From Candidatus Dadabacteria bacterium (GTDB taxonomy: Bacteria; Desulfobacterota_D; UBA1144; Nemesobacterales; Nemesobacteraceae): a stretch of DNA of 64,000 bases. The stretch is from positions 329,976 through 393,975 of the forward strand of contig CATOTB010000001.1 of the NCBI GenBank assembly GCA_951812945.1, read 5' to 3'. The translations under genes were made by a program, and so were the position numbers. The notes beneath the pieces were generated by a model. That model was not told where the DNA came from, made no database searches, and saw nothing but the letters and a program-made list of their open reading frames with translations. Below, in pieces: positions 1 through 8,737 of the stretch (the stretch's first letter is position 1; each line of letters starts with the position of its first letter).

Positions 1-1266
1 TTCACGAAAGCGCATGACGCAGCGCGCCCCGGTCTGGTAGCAGCCGTCAGCCCGAAGCTGGGCGCAGTCAGGGCCTTTCACCAGGGGGCCGACGCAGAGG
101 TAGGTGTGCTCCATGTTTTCGCAGACGGTTTCTCCGTCCGGGGTCTGCGTGGTTTTCAGGCAGCGGCTCCCGGCAGGTTCACAGTTTCTGTTCCCTTCGT
201 AGTCCCCGCAGCGGTTGTCGGTCTTGATATCTGTTGCGTAAGTGGTTTTTGTGGCCGTGTATGAGGCTCTCCACCCGTTTCCGTCGCCGTCTCCCGCGCG
301 GCATCTCCTCGCCCTGTTCCATCTGGCTTCAACAACCCCCGTTACCTGCGAACCGGAAGGCGGAGGGAATTTTGTTCTGATCGCAGAAGCCAGAACGTTT
401 TGAAGGCTCGCATTCTGAGCGGCGCTGTCTCCCAAGGGAAGTTTTCCTGTGCTTGCCGTCGGCCCGAAGGCCGATATGCATGTCTCATCTGGCGCCGCGG
501 TGAAACTTCCCGAGCCCGAAAGCGTGAAGCACCCCCTCCAGTGAGGTCCGCCCAGAGTGAATCCTCCAAAATCTCCCCACACGTCGCCGCTTTTCCTGTC
601 AAGACATCCCGGGCCGTAGAGGCTTACGTCCGGGGAGCCGTCGCCGTCTGTGTCTATGCTTGCGGAGAACCCTACCCCGCTGTCGTTTCGGTCTATCTCA
701 AGCGTCATGTACTTCCAGGTCTCGGTGTGCCGGGTTATGGTCACGGTTTTTATTACGTTGCAGGAGGCCCTGCGAAGCGTCGCCTGGTCATAGCACTCCT
801 CCCGCTCGTTCCAGGAACTCTCGGCGTACTCGGTGCACACTTCTTCTTTTTCGCACTCCGACAGGGGGCGCTCGATTGCATCCTTTGAGTTTCGGATCAT
901 GGGGTCAGTTTCGGGGTCAATGGTGAATACGGGCCTTTGCGCGGAACTTCGTTTCAAAAAGCCGGGAGCGTCGGAAGTAGGGGGGTCTCCGCCCTGTATT
1001 GCGCCTTCCGCCTCGCTCCTCATCCGATCTGGATTTTCCGTCCAATGGGGTCCTTTGTGGCGAAGTTCCTGCTGGCTCTGTGCCCCGTAGCCGGGAAGCA
1101 CATCGGGCTCGACTTCCGAAGGGCTAAGAGCGCTTGAATGGCCGGAGAGCACCTCTGCTCCGTGCCGGCGGCCTTCTTCGAGCCCAGCCTCGAAATCTTC
1201 CCCGGCGCGCACCAGGATAGCTGGCAGGAACAGAAGGCTAATTGTTATAAAAGCTGTTTTTCTCAA
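1..1266 (-). CDS. traN: TraN-like mating-pair stabilisation protein (3' end beyond window)
   Basis: Open frame of 422 codons that continues past the left edge. I chose the TTG at 1266, which gives a clear signal peptide (RKTAF then ITISLLFLPAIL) and overlaps the end of trbC by 29 bases; no ATG fits. The mature part is Cys-rich, with many spaced cysteines in the second half and a short Asp/Gly-rich stretch (DTDGDGSPDV) that could bind calcium. TraN proteins are large, Cys-rich outer-membrane adhesins that stabilise mating pairs in F-type systems. The position directly after traU and trbC is the canonical one. The C-terminal part, where most TraN cysteines lie, is off the window, so the family call rests on order, export signal and Cys pattern. 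Confidence 0.8.
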   Translation of the reverse strand, partial: MRKTAFITISLLFLPAILVRAGEDFEAGLEEGRRHGAEVLSGHSSALSPSEVEPDVLPGYGAQSQQELRHKGPHWTENPDRMRSEAEGAIQGGDPPTSDAPGFLKRSSAQRPVFTIDPETDPMIRNSKDAIERPLSECEKEEVCTEYAESSWNEREECYDQATLRRASCNVIKTVTITRHTETWKYMTLEIDRNDSGVGFSASIDTDGDGSPDVSLYGPGCLDRKSGDVWGDFGGFTLGGPHWRGCFTLSGSGSFTAAPDETCISAFGPTASTGKLPLGDSAAQNASLQNVLASAIRTKFPPPSGSQVTGVVEARWNRARRCRAGDGDGNGWRASYTATKTTYATDIKTDNRCGDYEGNRNCEPAGSRCLKTTQTPDGETVCENMEHTYLCVGPLVKGPDCAQLRADGCYQTGARCVMRFRE

Positions 1267-1951
1267 GCCGTTTGATAAACATCTCGGCATTTGCGTCCTC
1301 CTTTTCCATGAGCCCGAGGGCGTAGGGAAGCGATACGTCTCCCGAGACCTTTACGTGGCGAAGGCCCTCGCAGTCAGCTCCCGGAAAGTGGTCATAGACA
1401 AGCACGAACTGCGGCACCGCTCCGACCGAGAAGCAGTCGAAAAGAAGTGGATCTATCCACACCTTCGCCTCGGTTTTCCCGATTATCTCCGATATCCGCA
1501 AGGCAGTTTCCCGAAGATCCTCTCCCAAAAGTCCCCGGAGAATCATCACCGCGCCGGAGGCTGCGCTCTCCTGTGCCGCCTCGCGAAGCGAGGAGCGGGG
1601 CATCGAGAATGAAAAAAAGTAAAAAAGCTTAGGTTTTTCTTTTTGCGAAACCGCGTTTTTTTCAGGGAAGACCGTCGCGGGCTCGGGTTTAACCGAAAGA
1701 AGTTCCATTATCTCTTCGGTTTCCCCTTCCGCGGGGAAATTTCTTTTTATCTCTGAAAGCGTTTTTTCCGCTCGTGTCGTGTCGGGTTCCTTCAGTTTGC
1801 CGAGAAATTTCTTCGCGCGGGAAAGCTCTTCTTCGTCAGGATTGGTCCTTACTCCCCGAAGCAAAGCGGGATCTTCCGCTAGCGATACGGCCGCTCCCGA
1901 TAATGCGAGCGCCGCTACGATCAGAGCAGGCAGCAGTCTTTTTTTCTCCAT
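1238..1951 (-). CDS. trbC: F-type pilus assembly protein TrbC
   Basis: A 237-aa exported protein. The start at 1951 gives MEKKRLLP followed by a hydrophobic signal and overlaps traU by 31 bases; a start 13 codons upstream is possible but lies deeper inside traU. The second half has the TrbC family pattern: LFYFFSFSMP, then MILRGLL, then IDPLLFDCFSV and PQFVLVYD, a thioredoxin-like fold without a CxxC pair. TrbC is periplasmic and needed for F-pilus assembly. It sits between traU and traN as in F and SXT-type elements. The N-terminal third after the signal peptide is charged and probably a linker. Confidence 0.9.
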   Translation of the reverse strand: MEKKRLLPALIVAALALSGAAVSLAEDPALLRGVRTNPDEEELSRAKKFLGKLKEPDTTRAEKTLSEIKRNFPAEGETEEIMELLSVKPEPATVFPEKNAVSQKEKPKLFYFFSFSMPRSSLREAAQESAASGAVMILRGLLGEDLRETALRISEIIGKTEAKVWIDPLLFDCFSVGAVPQFVLVYDHFPGADCEGLRHVKVSGDVSLPYALGLMEKEDANAEMFIKRLEKNSFYNN

Positions 1952-2910
1952 AGCACCCATACCCAGTCTTCTCCCCGCGCGGGATACCACTTACCGGGGG
2001 CCCAGCGGGCCGTCACCCTTCCTATCGGAAACGCCCGCGTATTTTTAGGAAACGCGAGCTGAAGCTTGTACTGGTCTTTAACTATCACGCGGTGGGGCCG
2101 CGCCGCGCACAAAGAACCCTCACCCGTGGTCTTAAACGCCAGAAGTTCGTTATGCAGTTTCGCAAGCAGCTTTACCGCCGAAAGCGCGTAAACTGCCGGA
2201 AGGTCTCCCGTGGCTCCGTTGTTCCCCGTATGGGGGTAGACGCTTCCCCAAGACCCCGCGCACCAGAAAAGTTCGTTCAGTGCAAAGCCCCCCGCGGCGG
2301 CCACGGCGTCTGCGGCGCACGAGGCCTGGGCCTCGGGGTTCGCCACAAGCGCTATTTCGGGGTGGAGCAGAAACGAAAGCTCGTCGTTGCTCCAGAGAGG
2401 GTCAAACGCCGTGAGATAGGCTAGATCGAAACCTCCATGGGTCATGCACCCGAAACTTGAGAAAAGGTTAAGCACCGAGAACACCGGATAGAGAAAATGG
2501 TGGACATGAAGAAAGGAAGTTCTGTCCCCCCGCTGCCCGCCTCCCTCCCCGTACACTCCCGCCATTGCGAAGGATGGAAGGGGAAGCTTTCGGCCCCCGA
2601 GCGAAGGGAAGCATCCCGGATGCCTTACGACCTCGATGAGCTTCACCGGCTCCCAGAACGAAACTTTTATCCCGACTCTGGGAACCGGGGAGCCGCAGAA
2701 ACAGAGCGGGAAATGACTCACCGTGTCGGTTCCCTCCCCGGGCGTTATGGCCACTCCCCCTATCTTTATCGGGAACATCGCTCTCCAGTCGACATCGGAG
2801 ACCGGGTTGAAGAACCTCCCTCCGCATTTTGCCCCGGCCGCGGCATCCTCCGCGGCGGCTATGAGCAAAACTCCCGCAAGGATCGAGAGAACCCCTTTTT
2901 TATGGTACAT
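1921..2910 (-). CDS. traU: Conjugal transfer protein TraU
   Basis: About 329 aa with a cleavable signal peptide (KKGVLSILAGVLLIAAA). Family landmarks are visible: CGGRFFNPVSDVDWRAMFPI, FPLCFCG, FWEPVKLIEV, and Cys-rich stretches towards the C-terminus (AQASCAADAV, ELFWCAGSWG). TraU is a periplasmic protein needed for DNA transfer and mating-pair formation. A TTG start seven codons upstream is also open; I prefer the ATG at 2910. No good Shine-Dalgarno precedes either. In F-type operons traU follows traW directly; here 6.4 kb of unrelated genes separate them, so traU, trbC and traN may depend on a promoter within that cargo. Confidence 0.92.
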   Translation of the reverse strand: MYHKKGVLSILAGVLLIAAAEDAAAGAKCGGRFFNPVSDVDWRAMFPIKIGGVAITPGEGTDTVSHFPLCFCGSPVPRVGIKVSFWEPVKLIEVVRHPGCFPSLGGRKLPLPSFAMAGVYGEGGGQRGDRTSFLHVHHFLYPVFSVLNLFSSFGCMTHGGFDLAYLTAFDPLWSNDELSFLLHPEIALVANPEAQASCAADAVAAAGGFALNELFWCAGSWGSVYPHTGNNGATGDLPAVYALSAVKLLAKLHNELLAFKTTGEGSLCAARPHRVIVKDQYKLQLAFPKNTRAFPIGRVTARWAPGKWYPARGEDWVWVLWRKKDCCLL

Positions 2911-3004
2911 AATAAAGATAATGTAATACAAAATGAGAGATAAGGCAAGAACGAATGTTTTCCGGGGGTTTTAACCGGTTGTCTGGTTCTTTCCGCGGTG
3001 CGCT

Positions 3005-4999
3005 TCAGCCTGTCAGGTGACTTTTGCGGAAGAAGACCGGAAGCAGAACCGCTATCGCCGCAAGCAGGTGTGCGGCTGCGCTTTTGGTTCCATGGTTTGT
3101 TGCCGCCCCGACCGAACATCCGCCGCCGCTTCCTGCGGCGGTGTCGACAGGGGGTTTCGGATCCGCAATCGTTACCGTGGTTGAGGGCCGCGCACCCCTG
3201 GAAACTCTTTGGGGAAGCGTTCCGAAAGCAAGAACCACCACCTCGCTATCATCGTCCACATCATCATCCGCGGCAGCCAGGGTGATGTCCTTTGAGATTT
3301 CTCCGCTTGCGAACGTCACACTTGTCGATTGCAGCGAATAGTCCTCGGTTGCGGCCGTGGTTGCCTCGTCGATCGTAATCGGGATCATAACGGTCCGCTC
3401 GGGGTCCGCGCTCAGCATTACTCTCACGACCACTGCTTCGCCCTCTGTGACGCTGTAGGAAGATGAACCGAACGATACCGTTACGGCGGGAGGGGGTTCC
3501 GGATCCGCAATCGTTACCGTGGTCGAGGGCTGCGCACCTCTGGAAACTCTTTGGGGAAGCGTTCCGAAAGCAAGAACCACCACCTCGCTATCATCGTCCA
3601 CATCATCATCCGCGGCAGTCAGGGTGATGTCCTTTGAGGTTTCTCCGCTTGCGAACGTCACACTTGTCGATTGCAGCGAATAGTCCTCGGTTGCGGCCGT
3701 GGTTGCTTCGTCGATTGTAATCGGGATCGTAATGGTCCGCTCGGGGTCCGCGCTCAGCATTACTCTCACGACCACTGCCTCACCCTCTGTGACGCTGTAG
3801 GAAGATGAACCGAACGATACCGTCACGGCGGGAGGGGGTGGTTGCACAGAGTCTTTATCCTCGATTCCCGTAGGTTCGCAGTCGGGCGGGAAGCCGTCGG
3901 CTCTTACGCTCCAGCCCATGTCCTTGAGCATGCCCAAGGTGAGACCCATGTTTTTCGGGGCGGGGACGAAGGCCTCCATTATGTCTTCTGTGTTTGCGTG
4001 AGTGTGTATAACGGATCCGCCGCTCTCGTAAGTCGAGGGGGCGTGGAGCCTGGGTTTTCCGTCCTGGGACTTTGCGGAACTGGATTTGAGTTCGGCCATG
4101 CGCTTTCCGTAGCTGCAGCTGTTTCTCCCGCCGTCAGTTCCTTCCCAGAGAAGGCCGGTGCCGGAAGTGATAGCCTCCGCTCTCTCGCTGTTTGTGAGAT
4201 CTATGAGAAGATCGTCATCCGTTTCCGAGTACAGCTGCTCGTCGTAGATCGTCCGCGATCTTATCGTGGCTTGTCGCCGGTCGACAACTTCACCGTTTGA
4301 CGTTTGCGTGACCTTAATTGTTCTCAACGAGAAACTGCCGTCCTCATTGATCTGCCCGGAAAATCCGAGCCCGTGTATGGTCTCGTGCATGGACAGTTGA
4401 ACGAAATCTATCCGCTTCGCCGGTGCCGGTTCCGTAAGTCCGTAATAAAACGGAATGCACTTGCTGAAACTTATTAAGATATCGGTGTCCTGTCCGTTGA
4501 AATTTTCTCCCGACAGGGCTTCGAAAAGCGCGTAGGGATAGCCCGTTCCGCGCCCCGGGTTGCTTGCGTCTCCTTCAACAAGCCTGTTGCCGGGATAGGC
4601 TTGACCTCTCGGCCCCGCGACGGCGACTGTGAAAGTTCCTTGAGGTAGCTCCCCGCACTTATCCGGATCGTTCGGATCTTCCTGGCCGGAGAAAATCGTG
4701 AATTTCGCGCTTACCCTGATCGTATTGGTGTTGGCAAGCCTGTTTTCGAGAATGGAAGTTGCGTGCTCAAAGGCGTTTTTTCTCGCTTCGCCTACGGTAT
4801 CCGCGTCGTTTCCGAGCTCGGCGAGAGAGGCCTTCTCATCCTGCGTAAGCGCGGTTTGGTCAAGGAACCCCTCCCCGGCGTCATCGTCGTATATCTCCAC
4901 GATGGTAACCGCCAGGCAGCGGGGCAGAGGAGAGAAGACAGCCAGCAGGAGAAAAAGAATCCCGGGAAAAAGTTTTTTCGCGACGCTCAGTGGTTGCAT
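3005..4999 (-). CDS. Secreted zinc metalloprotease-like protein with two Calx-beta domains and a C-terminal sorting signal
   Basis: 664 aa. Residues 1-30 are a signal peptide. A zincin-type motif HETIHGLGF lies at about 205-213 (HExxHxxG), in a domain resembling secreted leishmanolysin/reprolysin-like proteases. Two nearly identical Calx-beta domains follow (about 394-505 and 508-620), each with SVTEGEAVVVRVMLSADPER and the acidic AADDDVDDDSE expected of Ca-binding loops. The protein ends with GGGCSVG, a hydrophobic helix and a short basic tail (FFRKSH). That three-part end is the layout of C-terminal sorting signals handled by dedicated transpeptidases or rhombosortase-like proteases, so I infer surface anchoring or processing. 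It overlaps the upstream small secreted gene by 13 bases and lies as cargo in front of traU. Protease activity is inferred from the motif only. Confidence 0.7.
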   Translation of the reverse strand: MQPLSVAKKLFPGILFLLLAVFSPLPRCLAVTIVEIYDDDAGEGFLDQTALTQDEKASLAELGNDADTVGEARKNAFEHATSILENRLANTNTIRVSAKFTIFSGQEDPNDPDKCGELPQGTFTVAVAGPRGQAYPGNRLVEGDASNPGRGTGYPYALFEALSGENFNGQDTDILISFSKCIPFYYGLTEPAPAKRIDFVQLSMHETIHGLGFSGQINEDGSFSLRTIKVTQTSNGEVVDRRQATIRSRTIYDEQLYSETDDDLLIDLTNSERAEAITSGTGLLWEGTDGGRNSCSYGKRMAELKSSSAKSQDGKPRLHAPSTYESGGSVIHTHANTEDIMEAFVPAPKNMGLTLGMLKDMGWSVRADGFPPDCEPTGIEDKDSVQPPPPAVTVSFGSSSYSVTEGEAVVVRVMLSADPERTITIPITIDEATTAATEDYSLQSTSVTFASGETSKDITLTAADDDVDDDSEVVVLAFGTLPQRVSRGAQPSTTVTIADPEPPPAVTVSFGSSSYSVTEGEAVVVRVMLSADPERTVMIPITIDEATTAATEDYSLQSTSVTFASGEISKDITLAAADDDVDDDSEVVVLAFGTLPQRVSRGARPSTTVTIADPKPPVDTAAGSGGGCSVGAATNHGTKSAAAHLLAAIAVLLPVFFRKSHLTG
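3159..3842. repeat. Two tandem 342-bp copies encoding Calx-beta domains
   Basis: Two direct copies (3159-3500 and 3501-3842), each 114 codons, differ at only a few bases and encode the two Calx-beta domains of the protease-like protein. Such high nucleotide identity points to recent duplication or gene conversion; copy number may vary between strains. Confidence 0.9.
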
Positions 5000-5397
5000 C
5001 TGATATGGGCTTTCCCCTTCTCATCGAACCACGCCTCGGTTTCGACCAGTTCCGAGTCGGGGCTGTCCACGATTATTACGTAGTCCCCGTTTCCAAGATC
5101 GATCTGTCTGCCCTGGAGTACAGCGGGGGCATCCTGAGAGACATCACCGGAACGTGAAGTCGCATCGGCTTCCCCGTTTTCGATTCCCAGGGACTGCCAC
5201 TGCTCGCGGGTCAGGATTTCCCCGGTCTCGGGGTGTATAAAGGCTTTTGCCTTGGCCTCCGGCGCATCGGCGGGTCGCGAAACCGCCGCTGTTTGCCTTG
5301 AGAGGTCCCCGGGAACTTCAGAAGTCTGGTTGTCGGCAAAAGCGCCTGTCGGCCAAACGCAGATCAAAAGCGCGGTGATGAGCAGAACTGTTTTCAT
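4987..5397 (-). CDS. Small secreted protein, post-PEP-CTERM-1-like
   Basis: 136 aa from the ATG at 5397; the open frame extends further but only this start puts the signal peptide (MKTVLLITALLICVWPTGAFA) at the N-terminus. The mature part has IHPETGEILTREQW and a C-terminal block WFDEKGKAHIRC. This resembles, by eye, the short exported 'post-PEP-CTERM-1' family, which has a 'DPxTG' region and a final 'DxxGKxHxxC' region. Its stop overlaps the start of the Calx-beta protease-like gene by 13 bases, so the two form an operon and may work together outside the cell. The function is unknown. Confidence 0.55.
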   Translation of the reverse strand: MKTVLLITALLICVWPTGAFADNQTSEVPGDLSRQTAAVSRPADAPEAKAKAFIHPETGEILTREQWQSLGIENGEADATSRSGDVSQDAPAVLQGRQIDLGNGDYVIIVDSPDSELVETEAWFDEKGKAHIRCNH

Positions 5398-5706
5398 ATC
5401 AATGGTAATTATAAGTGAATTTGACCTTGGAGGGCAACCGGATTGAGCGTAGGGGGATCGTTGCGAGCAGGATTCGGAGCGCACCGCCCGGTTATGCCGG
5501 GGAATCGCGCGCGGAGGGATATTTCAGTATCTGCGAGGTCCGCGACGGGTGGGGAATTTCATCAGGCTTCTTAGGTTGTTAATATTTAATAATATATCAA
5601 TAACAGTATATTATGTAGATTAACATATTAAGTCTTGCCTTTCTCCCCCAGTGGGATATATTAATATGTATTCAAAACTGATTTTAATATAGAGTTAAGT
5701 ATCAAG
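5398..5706. promoter_or_regulatory. AT-rich divergent promoter region with palindrome
   Basis: 309 bases between the minus-strand secreted-protein operon and hipB. Positions 5575-5700 are far richer in A and T than their surroundings and hold many TATAAT-like hexamers and a perfect 10-base palindrome (atattaatat, near 5664). Such a region probably carries the hipBA promoter and a HipB operator, and perhaps the promoter for the opposite operon. No single promoter can be chosen confidently. Confidence 0.4.
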
Positions 5707-6024
5707 ATGAACTATACAACTGAACATATCGCCCGCACGCTGAGAAAGGCCCGTGAGGCAAAGGGGCTCAGCCAGCGTGAACTGGGCAGGAAGGCGGGAG
5801 TACCGCAGGGTCATATCTCGAAGATTGAGAACGGCGCGGTTGACCTCAGGCTTTCAAGCCTGGTAGCGCTTGCCCGCGCTCTTGATCTGGAACTCGCGCT
5901 TGTCCCGCGCAAATCTCTGCCTGCCGTAAAATCGCTTGTGCGCGGCAGCCTTGCGGAAGTGATTGGGGATGCACGGCTAACACCTCGGCCGCTCTACAGC
6001 CTTGATGAGGAAGGCGATGACTGA
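5707..6024 (+). CDS. hipB: HipB-like XRE-family antitoxin/repressor
   Basis: 105 aa with a helix-turn-helix at about residues 9-63 (LRKAREAKGLSQRELGRKAG, then VPQGHISKIENG), followed by an arginine-rich tail. HipB binds and neutralises HipA and represses the operon through palindromic operators; the AT-rich palindrome upstream fits this. The next gene, hipA, overlaps its end by 8 bases. This is the usual hipBA layout, here carried as cargo inside a tra operon. Confidence 0.85.
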   Translation: MNYTTEHIARTLRKAREAKGLSQRELGRKAGVPQGHISKIENGAVDLRLSSLVALARALDLELALVPRKSLPAVKSLVRGSLAEVIGDARLTPRPLYSLDEEGDD

Positions 6025-7234
6025 CGTACATGTCCTGGATGTCCTGCTTCATGGCGACCCCGTTGGTACGCTTACCCGTGTCGGTGACGACCGCGCCTTA
6101 TTTGGCTTCAACGACTCCTATATCGAGGATGCCGCAAGGCCCGTGACCAGTTTGGGATTCAAGGACCGGTTCGGGGGGTTGATTACCGAGTTTCCGCCCA
6201 CGCAGACGCGGCTGATACCGTTCTTTTCAAACCTGCTTCCGGAAGGGCGCATGCGCTCCTATCTTGCGCAGCGCGCCGGTGTGAAGCCCGTCCGTGAATT
6301 TTTCCTGCTCTGGGCGCTTGGTGCGGACTTGCCGGGAGCGGTCGCCGTCAGATCCTCAGGCAGTGAGATGTGGCCGCAGGGCTCTTCCGATGATGACCTT
6401 GTCGACAGTCGGCGCGAGAACGTGTTTCGGTTCTCCCTGGCGGGCGTGCAACTTAAGTTTTCAGCCGCCGAGGACCCTAGAGGGGGCCTTTCCCTGCCTG
6501 CCAGGGGCGTCGGAGGTTCATGGATAGTCAAGCTGCCCTCGCTTCATTTTGCGGGTGTGCCCGAGAACGAGTTCTCGATGATGACACTTGCCCGGTTCGT
6601 CGGCATAACCGTGCCGGAGGTGCGCCTTATCGGCGTTGACGCGATCGGGAACCTGCCTGAAGATATTTCCCGCTTAAGTGGGCAGGCGCTTGCCGTCAAG
6701 CGCTTTGACCGGTCAGATGACGGCGGCGCGGTTCACATTGAGGACTTCGCGCAGGTTTTCGGCGTCTACCCGGAGGATAAGTATAAAAAGGCCAGCGCGC
6801 GCAATATTGCCGCAGTGGTCGGGGCCGAAGGCAGCGAGGGGGACGTCGCCGAGTTTATCAGACGCTTGACCTTCAACACGCTTATCGGTAATGCTGACAT
6901 GCACCTTAAGAACTGGTCGCTTATCTATCCTGACAGGCACAATGCGGCGTTGGCGCCAGCCTATGATTTTCTCTCGACGGTCGCCTACATAAAGGACGAC
7001 CAAGCCGCTTTGAAATTCAGCCGGACCAAGCGCTTTGATCGCTATTCGGAAGACGAACTTGTCCATCTTGCCGCCAAGGCACTGCTGCCGGAGAAACTTG
7101 TTCTGAATACGGCGCGTGAAACCGTTGCGTTGTTTTATCAATACTGGAATGCGGAGAAGACGAATCTTCCGTTGTCGAGCGAGGCTGTTAAAGCCATTGA
7201 GGATCATCTCAAGACAGTTCCCTTGGCGATATGA
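6017..7234 (+). CDS. hipA: HipA-like serine/threonine kinase toxin
   Basis: 405 aa. The start at 6017 is chosen over the ATG at 6002 because GAGGAAGG lies six bases before it and it overlaps hipB's stop (ATGACTGA). Family motifs in order: N-terminal HipA domain (LLHGDPVGTL, GALGAD-like segment), FSLAGVQLKFSA (glycine-rich loop), ENEFSMMTLAR, AVKRFDR (ATP-binding lysine), FNTLIGNADMHLKNW (catalytic Asp/Asn) and APAYDFLSTV (metal-binding Asp). All catalytic residues appear intact. E. coli HipA phosphorylates glutamyl-tRNA synthetase and causes growth arrest; the target here is unknown. The length is close to the family's usual 400-440 aa. Confidence 0.92.
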   Translation: MTDVHVLDVLLHGDPVGTLTRVGDDRALFGFNDSYIEDAARPVTSLGFKDRFGGLITEFPPTQTRLIPFFSNLLPEGRMRSYLAQRAGVKPVREFFLLWALGADLPGAVAVRSSGSEMWPQGSSDDDLVDSRRENVFRFSLAGVQLKFSAAEDPRGGLSLPARGVGGSWIVKLPSLHFAGVPENEFSMMTLARFVGITVPEVRLIGVDAIGNLPEDISRLSGQALAVKRFDRSDDGGAVHIEDFAQVFGVYPEDKYKKASARNIAAVVGAEGSEGDVAEFIRRLTFNTLIGNADMHLKNWSLIYPDRHNAALAPAYDFLSTVAYIKDDQAALKFSRTKRFDRYSEDELVHLAAKALLPEKLVLNTARETVALFYQYWNAEKTNLPLSSEAVKAIEDHLKTVPLAI

Positions 7235-7261
7235 TGGTGGCAACCGGGAGAACCCCCCCCT

Positions 7262-7304
7262 GGGATTATTTTAGAACCATTTCTTCCACCCTGAGTTTTC
7301 TTCC
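7262..7304 (-). pseudogene. Remnant of a traW 3' end
   Basis: 43 bases that match the last codons of traW at 9380-9422 with four mismatches, including an identical 26-base run. The minus strand reads GRKLRVEEMVLK and stop, against GRKLRVEEIILK and stop in the intact gene. Just upstream, the peptide FIVP aligns loosely with the intact SLVTQE, then similarity ends. It sits between hipA and rloA and flanks the rloAB pair on the opposite side from the intact traW. Confidence 0.8.
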
Positions 7305-7393
7305 TGGCACGATAAAAGCAGTTTAAAGAGATTTTTTCTCTTTTATATTGGCTTTTAAGGTTATTTTGTGTATATTAGCAGTATTCAATGAGC

Positions 7394-7416
7394 TGATATC
7401 ATATAAGGAGATATCA
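7394..7416 (+). promoter_or_regulatory. Inverted repeat around the rloA ribosome-binding site
   Basis: TGATATC (7394-7400) and GATATCA (7410-7416) form a perfect inverted repeat. Its spacer and right arm hold the AAGGAG Shine-Dalgarno, just before the ATG at 7418. It could be an operator or an RNA hairpin that limits translation of rloA. Confidence 0.4.
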
Positions 7417-7417
7417 A

Positions 7418-8737
7418 ATGATTATAAGTTTTTCAATAGAGAACTGGATGTCTTTTCGTGATTCCGTTTCTTTCTCAATGGTTGCCAGCCGAGAGAGACA
7501 GCATGGAGACCGGATTCCCAAGGTCGAGAAATACCAGATGAGGATTTTGCCTGTTGCGGCAATCTATGGCGCCAACGCGTCGGGCAAGACGAATTTCTTT
7601 AAAGCTCTCAATTTTGTGAGGAAGCTGGTTCTTGAAGGAACGGGCCCTGATGAGCTGATTCCCGTGGAGCCCTATCGACTTGCCAATGGGTATATGGAAA
7701 AACCCTCCCGCTTCAGGATAGAGTTGCTGATTGACGGAACAATCTATGAATTCAGCTTTGCCGCGACCAGAAGGGCCGTCGTCGAGGAGAGGCTCGTAGA
7801 GATTACCAGCACAAGCGAGAAGACGCTGTATAACCGGCAGGGGAACGAACTGAATCTTCACAGTTCACTCAGCAGAAAACAGTTTCTCCTTTTTGCTTTT
7901 CAAGGCACCTGGGACAATCAGCTGTTCCTGACGAACTCTGTATCCCAGAAGGTTTACGACTTCAAGCCGGTTTATGACTGGTTCGGGAACTCCTTGGGGT
8001 TGATTGCTCCGGATTCGATATACCAAAGATTCGGATATCTGCTTGATGAGAACCATCCGATGCGCGGCGCGATTAACAAGATAATCCCACAGCTTGATAC
8101 GGGCATCTCTCATCTGGATTTCGAAAAAACACACTTTGACAGCATCCCTTTCGAAGATAGTTTCAAAAATGACCTGAATGAAAAAATTGAAGAAGGCGGA
8201 TACATTGATGCCCGTTTCGGCAACGAGCGTTTTGTCTTTACGCGAACGGGCGGAGAGATCGTGGCAAACAAACTGGTCGCGTTTCATCCCAGACCTGACG
8301 GAACGGACGCTAAATTTGAATTCCATCAGGAATCAGAAGGTTCTCGAAGGGTAATTGATCTGCTGCCCGCCTTTCTGGGCGAACCACCTTTCGGCTTGAA
8401 CAGGGTATATGTCATTGATGAGCTGGATCGAAGCCTGCACCCATTGTTGACGAGGAAACTGATTGAAACCTATCTGGCTGGCTGCAACGCGCGGAGCCGC
8501 GCGCAACTGCTGTTCACCACGCACGATGTTTCCCTCATGGATCAGCATTTGTTCCGCCGCGACGAGATGTGGGTTACCGAGAAAAACTCCGAGGGAAATT
8601 CTGACCTTTTTTCCTTTAGCGACTACAAGGATATCCGCTATGATAAGGATATCCGCAAAAGCTACCTGCAGGGCCGATTAGGCGGCGTTCCCCGGTTCTC
8701 TTTAAGCGGTACTGAGATTAACGAGGATAGCAAGTAA
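7418..8737 (+). CDS. rloA: RloA-like AAA15/ABC-type ATPase
   Basis: 439 aa. N-terminal SFSIENWMSFRD, Walker A GANASGKT at 51-58, a long lid/insert region, then VYVIDELDRSLHP (Walker B and D-loop) and QLLFTTHDVSLMD (switch His) near residue 330-375. This is the AAA15/OLD-like ATPase family. It overlaps the next gene, an RloB-type protein, by one base (TAATG), so the products are made together. RloA/RloB were first seen with type I restriction genes, and ATPase plus Toprim/DUF4435 pairs such as PARIS abort phage infection; no hsd genes occur in this window, so this looks like a stand-alone pair. The defence role is inferred. Confidence 0.85.
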   Translation: MIISFSIENWMSFRDSVSFSMVASRERQHGDRIPKVEKYQMRILPVAAIYGANASGKTNFFKALNFVRKLVLEGTGPDELIPVEPYRLANGYMEKPSRFRIELLIDGTIYEFSFAATRRAVVEERLVEITSTSEKTLYNRQGNELNLHSSLSRKQFLLFAFQGTWDNQLFLTNSVSQKVYDFKPVYDWFGNSLGLIAPDSIYQRFGYLLDENHPMRGAINKIIPQLDTGISHLDFEKTHFDSIPFEDSFKNDLNEKIEEGGYIDARFGNERFVFTRTGGEIVANKLVAFHPRPDGTDAKFEFHQESEGSRRVIDLLPAFLGEPPFGLNRVYVIDELDRSLHPLLTRKLIETYLAGCNARSRAQLLFTTHDVSLMDQHLFRRDEMWVTEKNSEGNSDLFSFSDYKDIRYDKDIRKSYLQGRLGGVPRFSLSGTEINEDSK

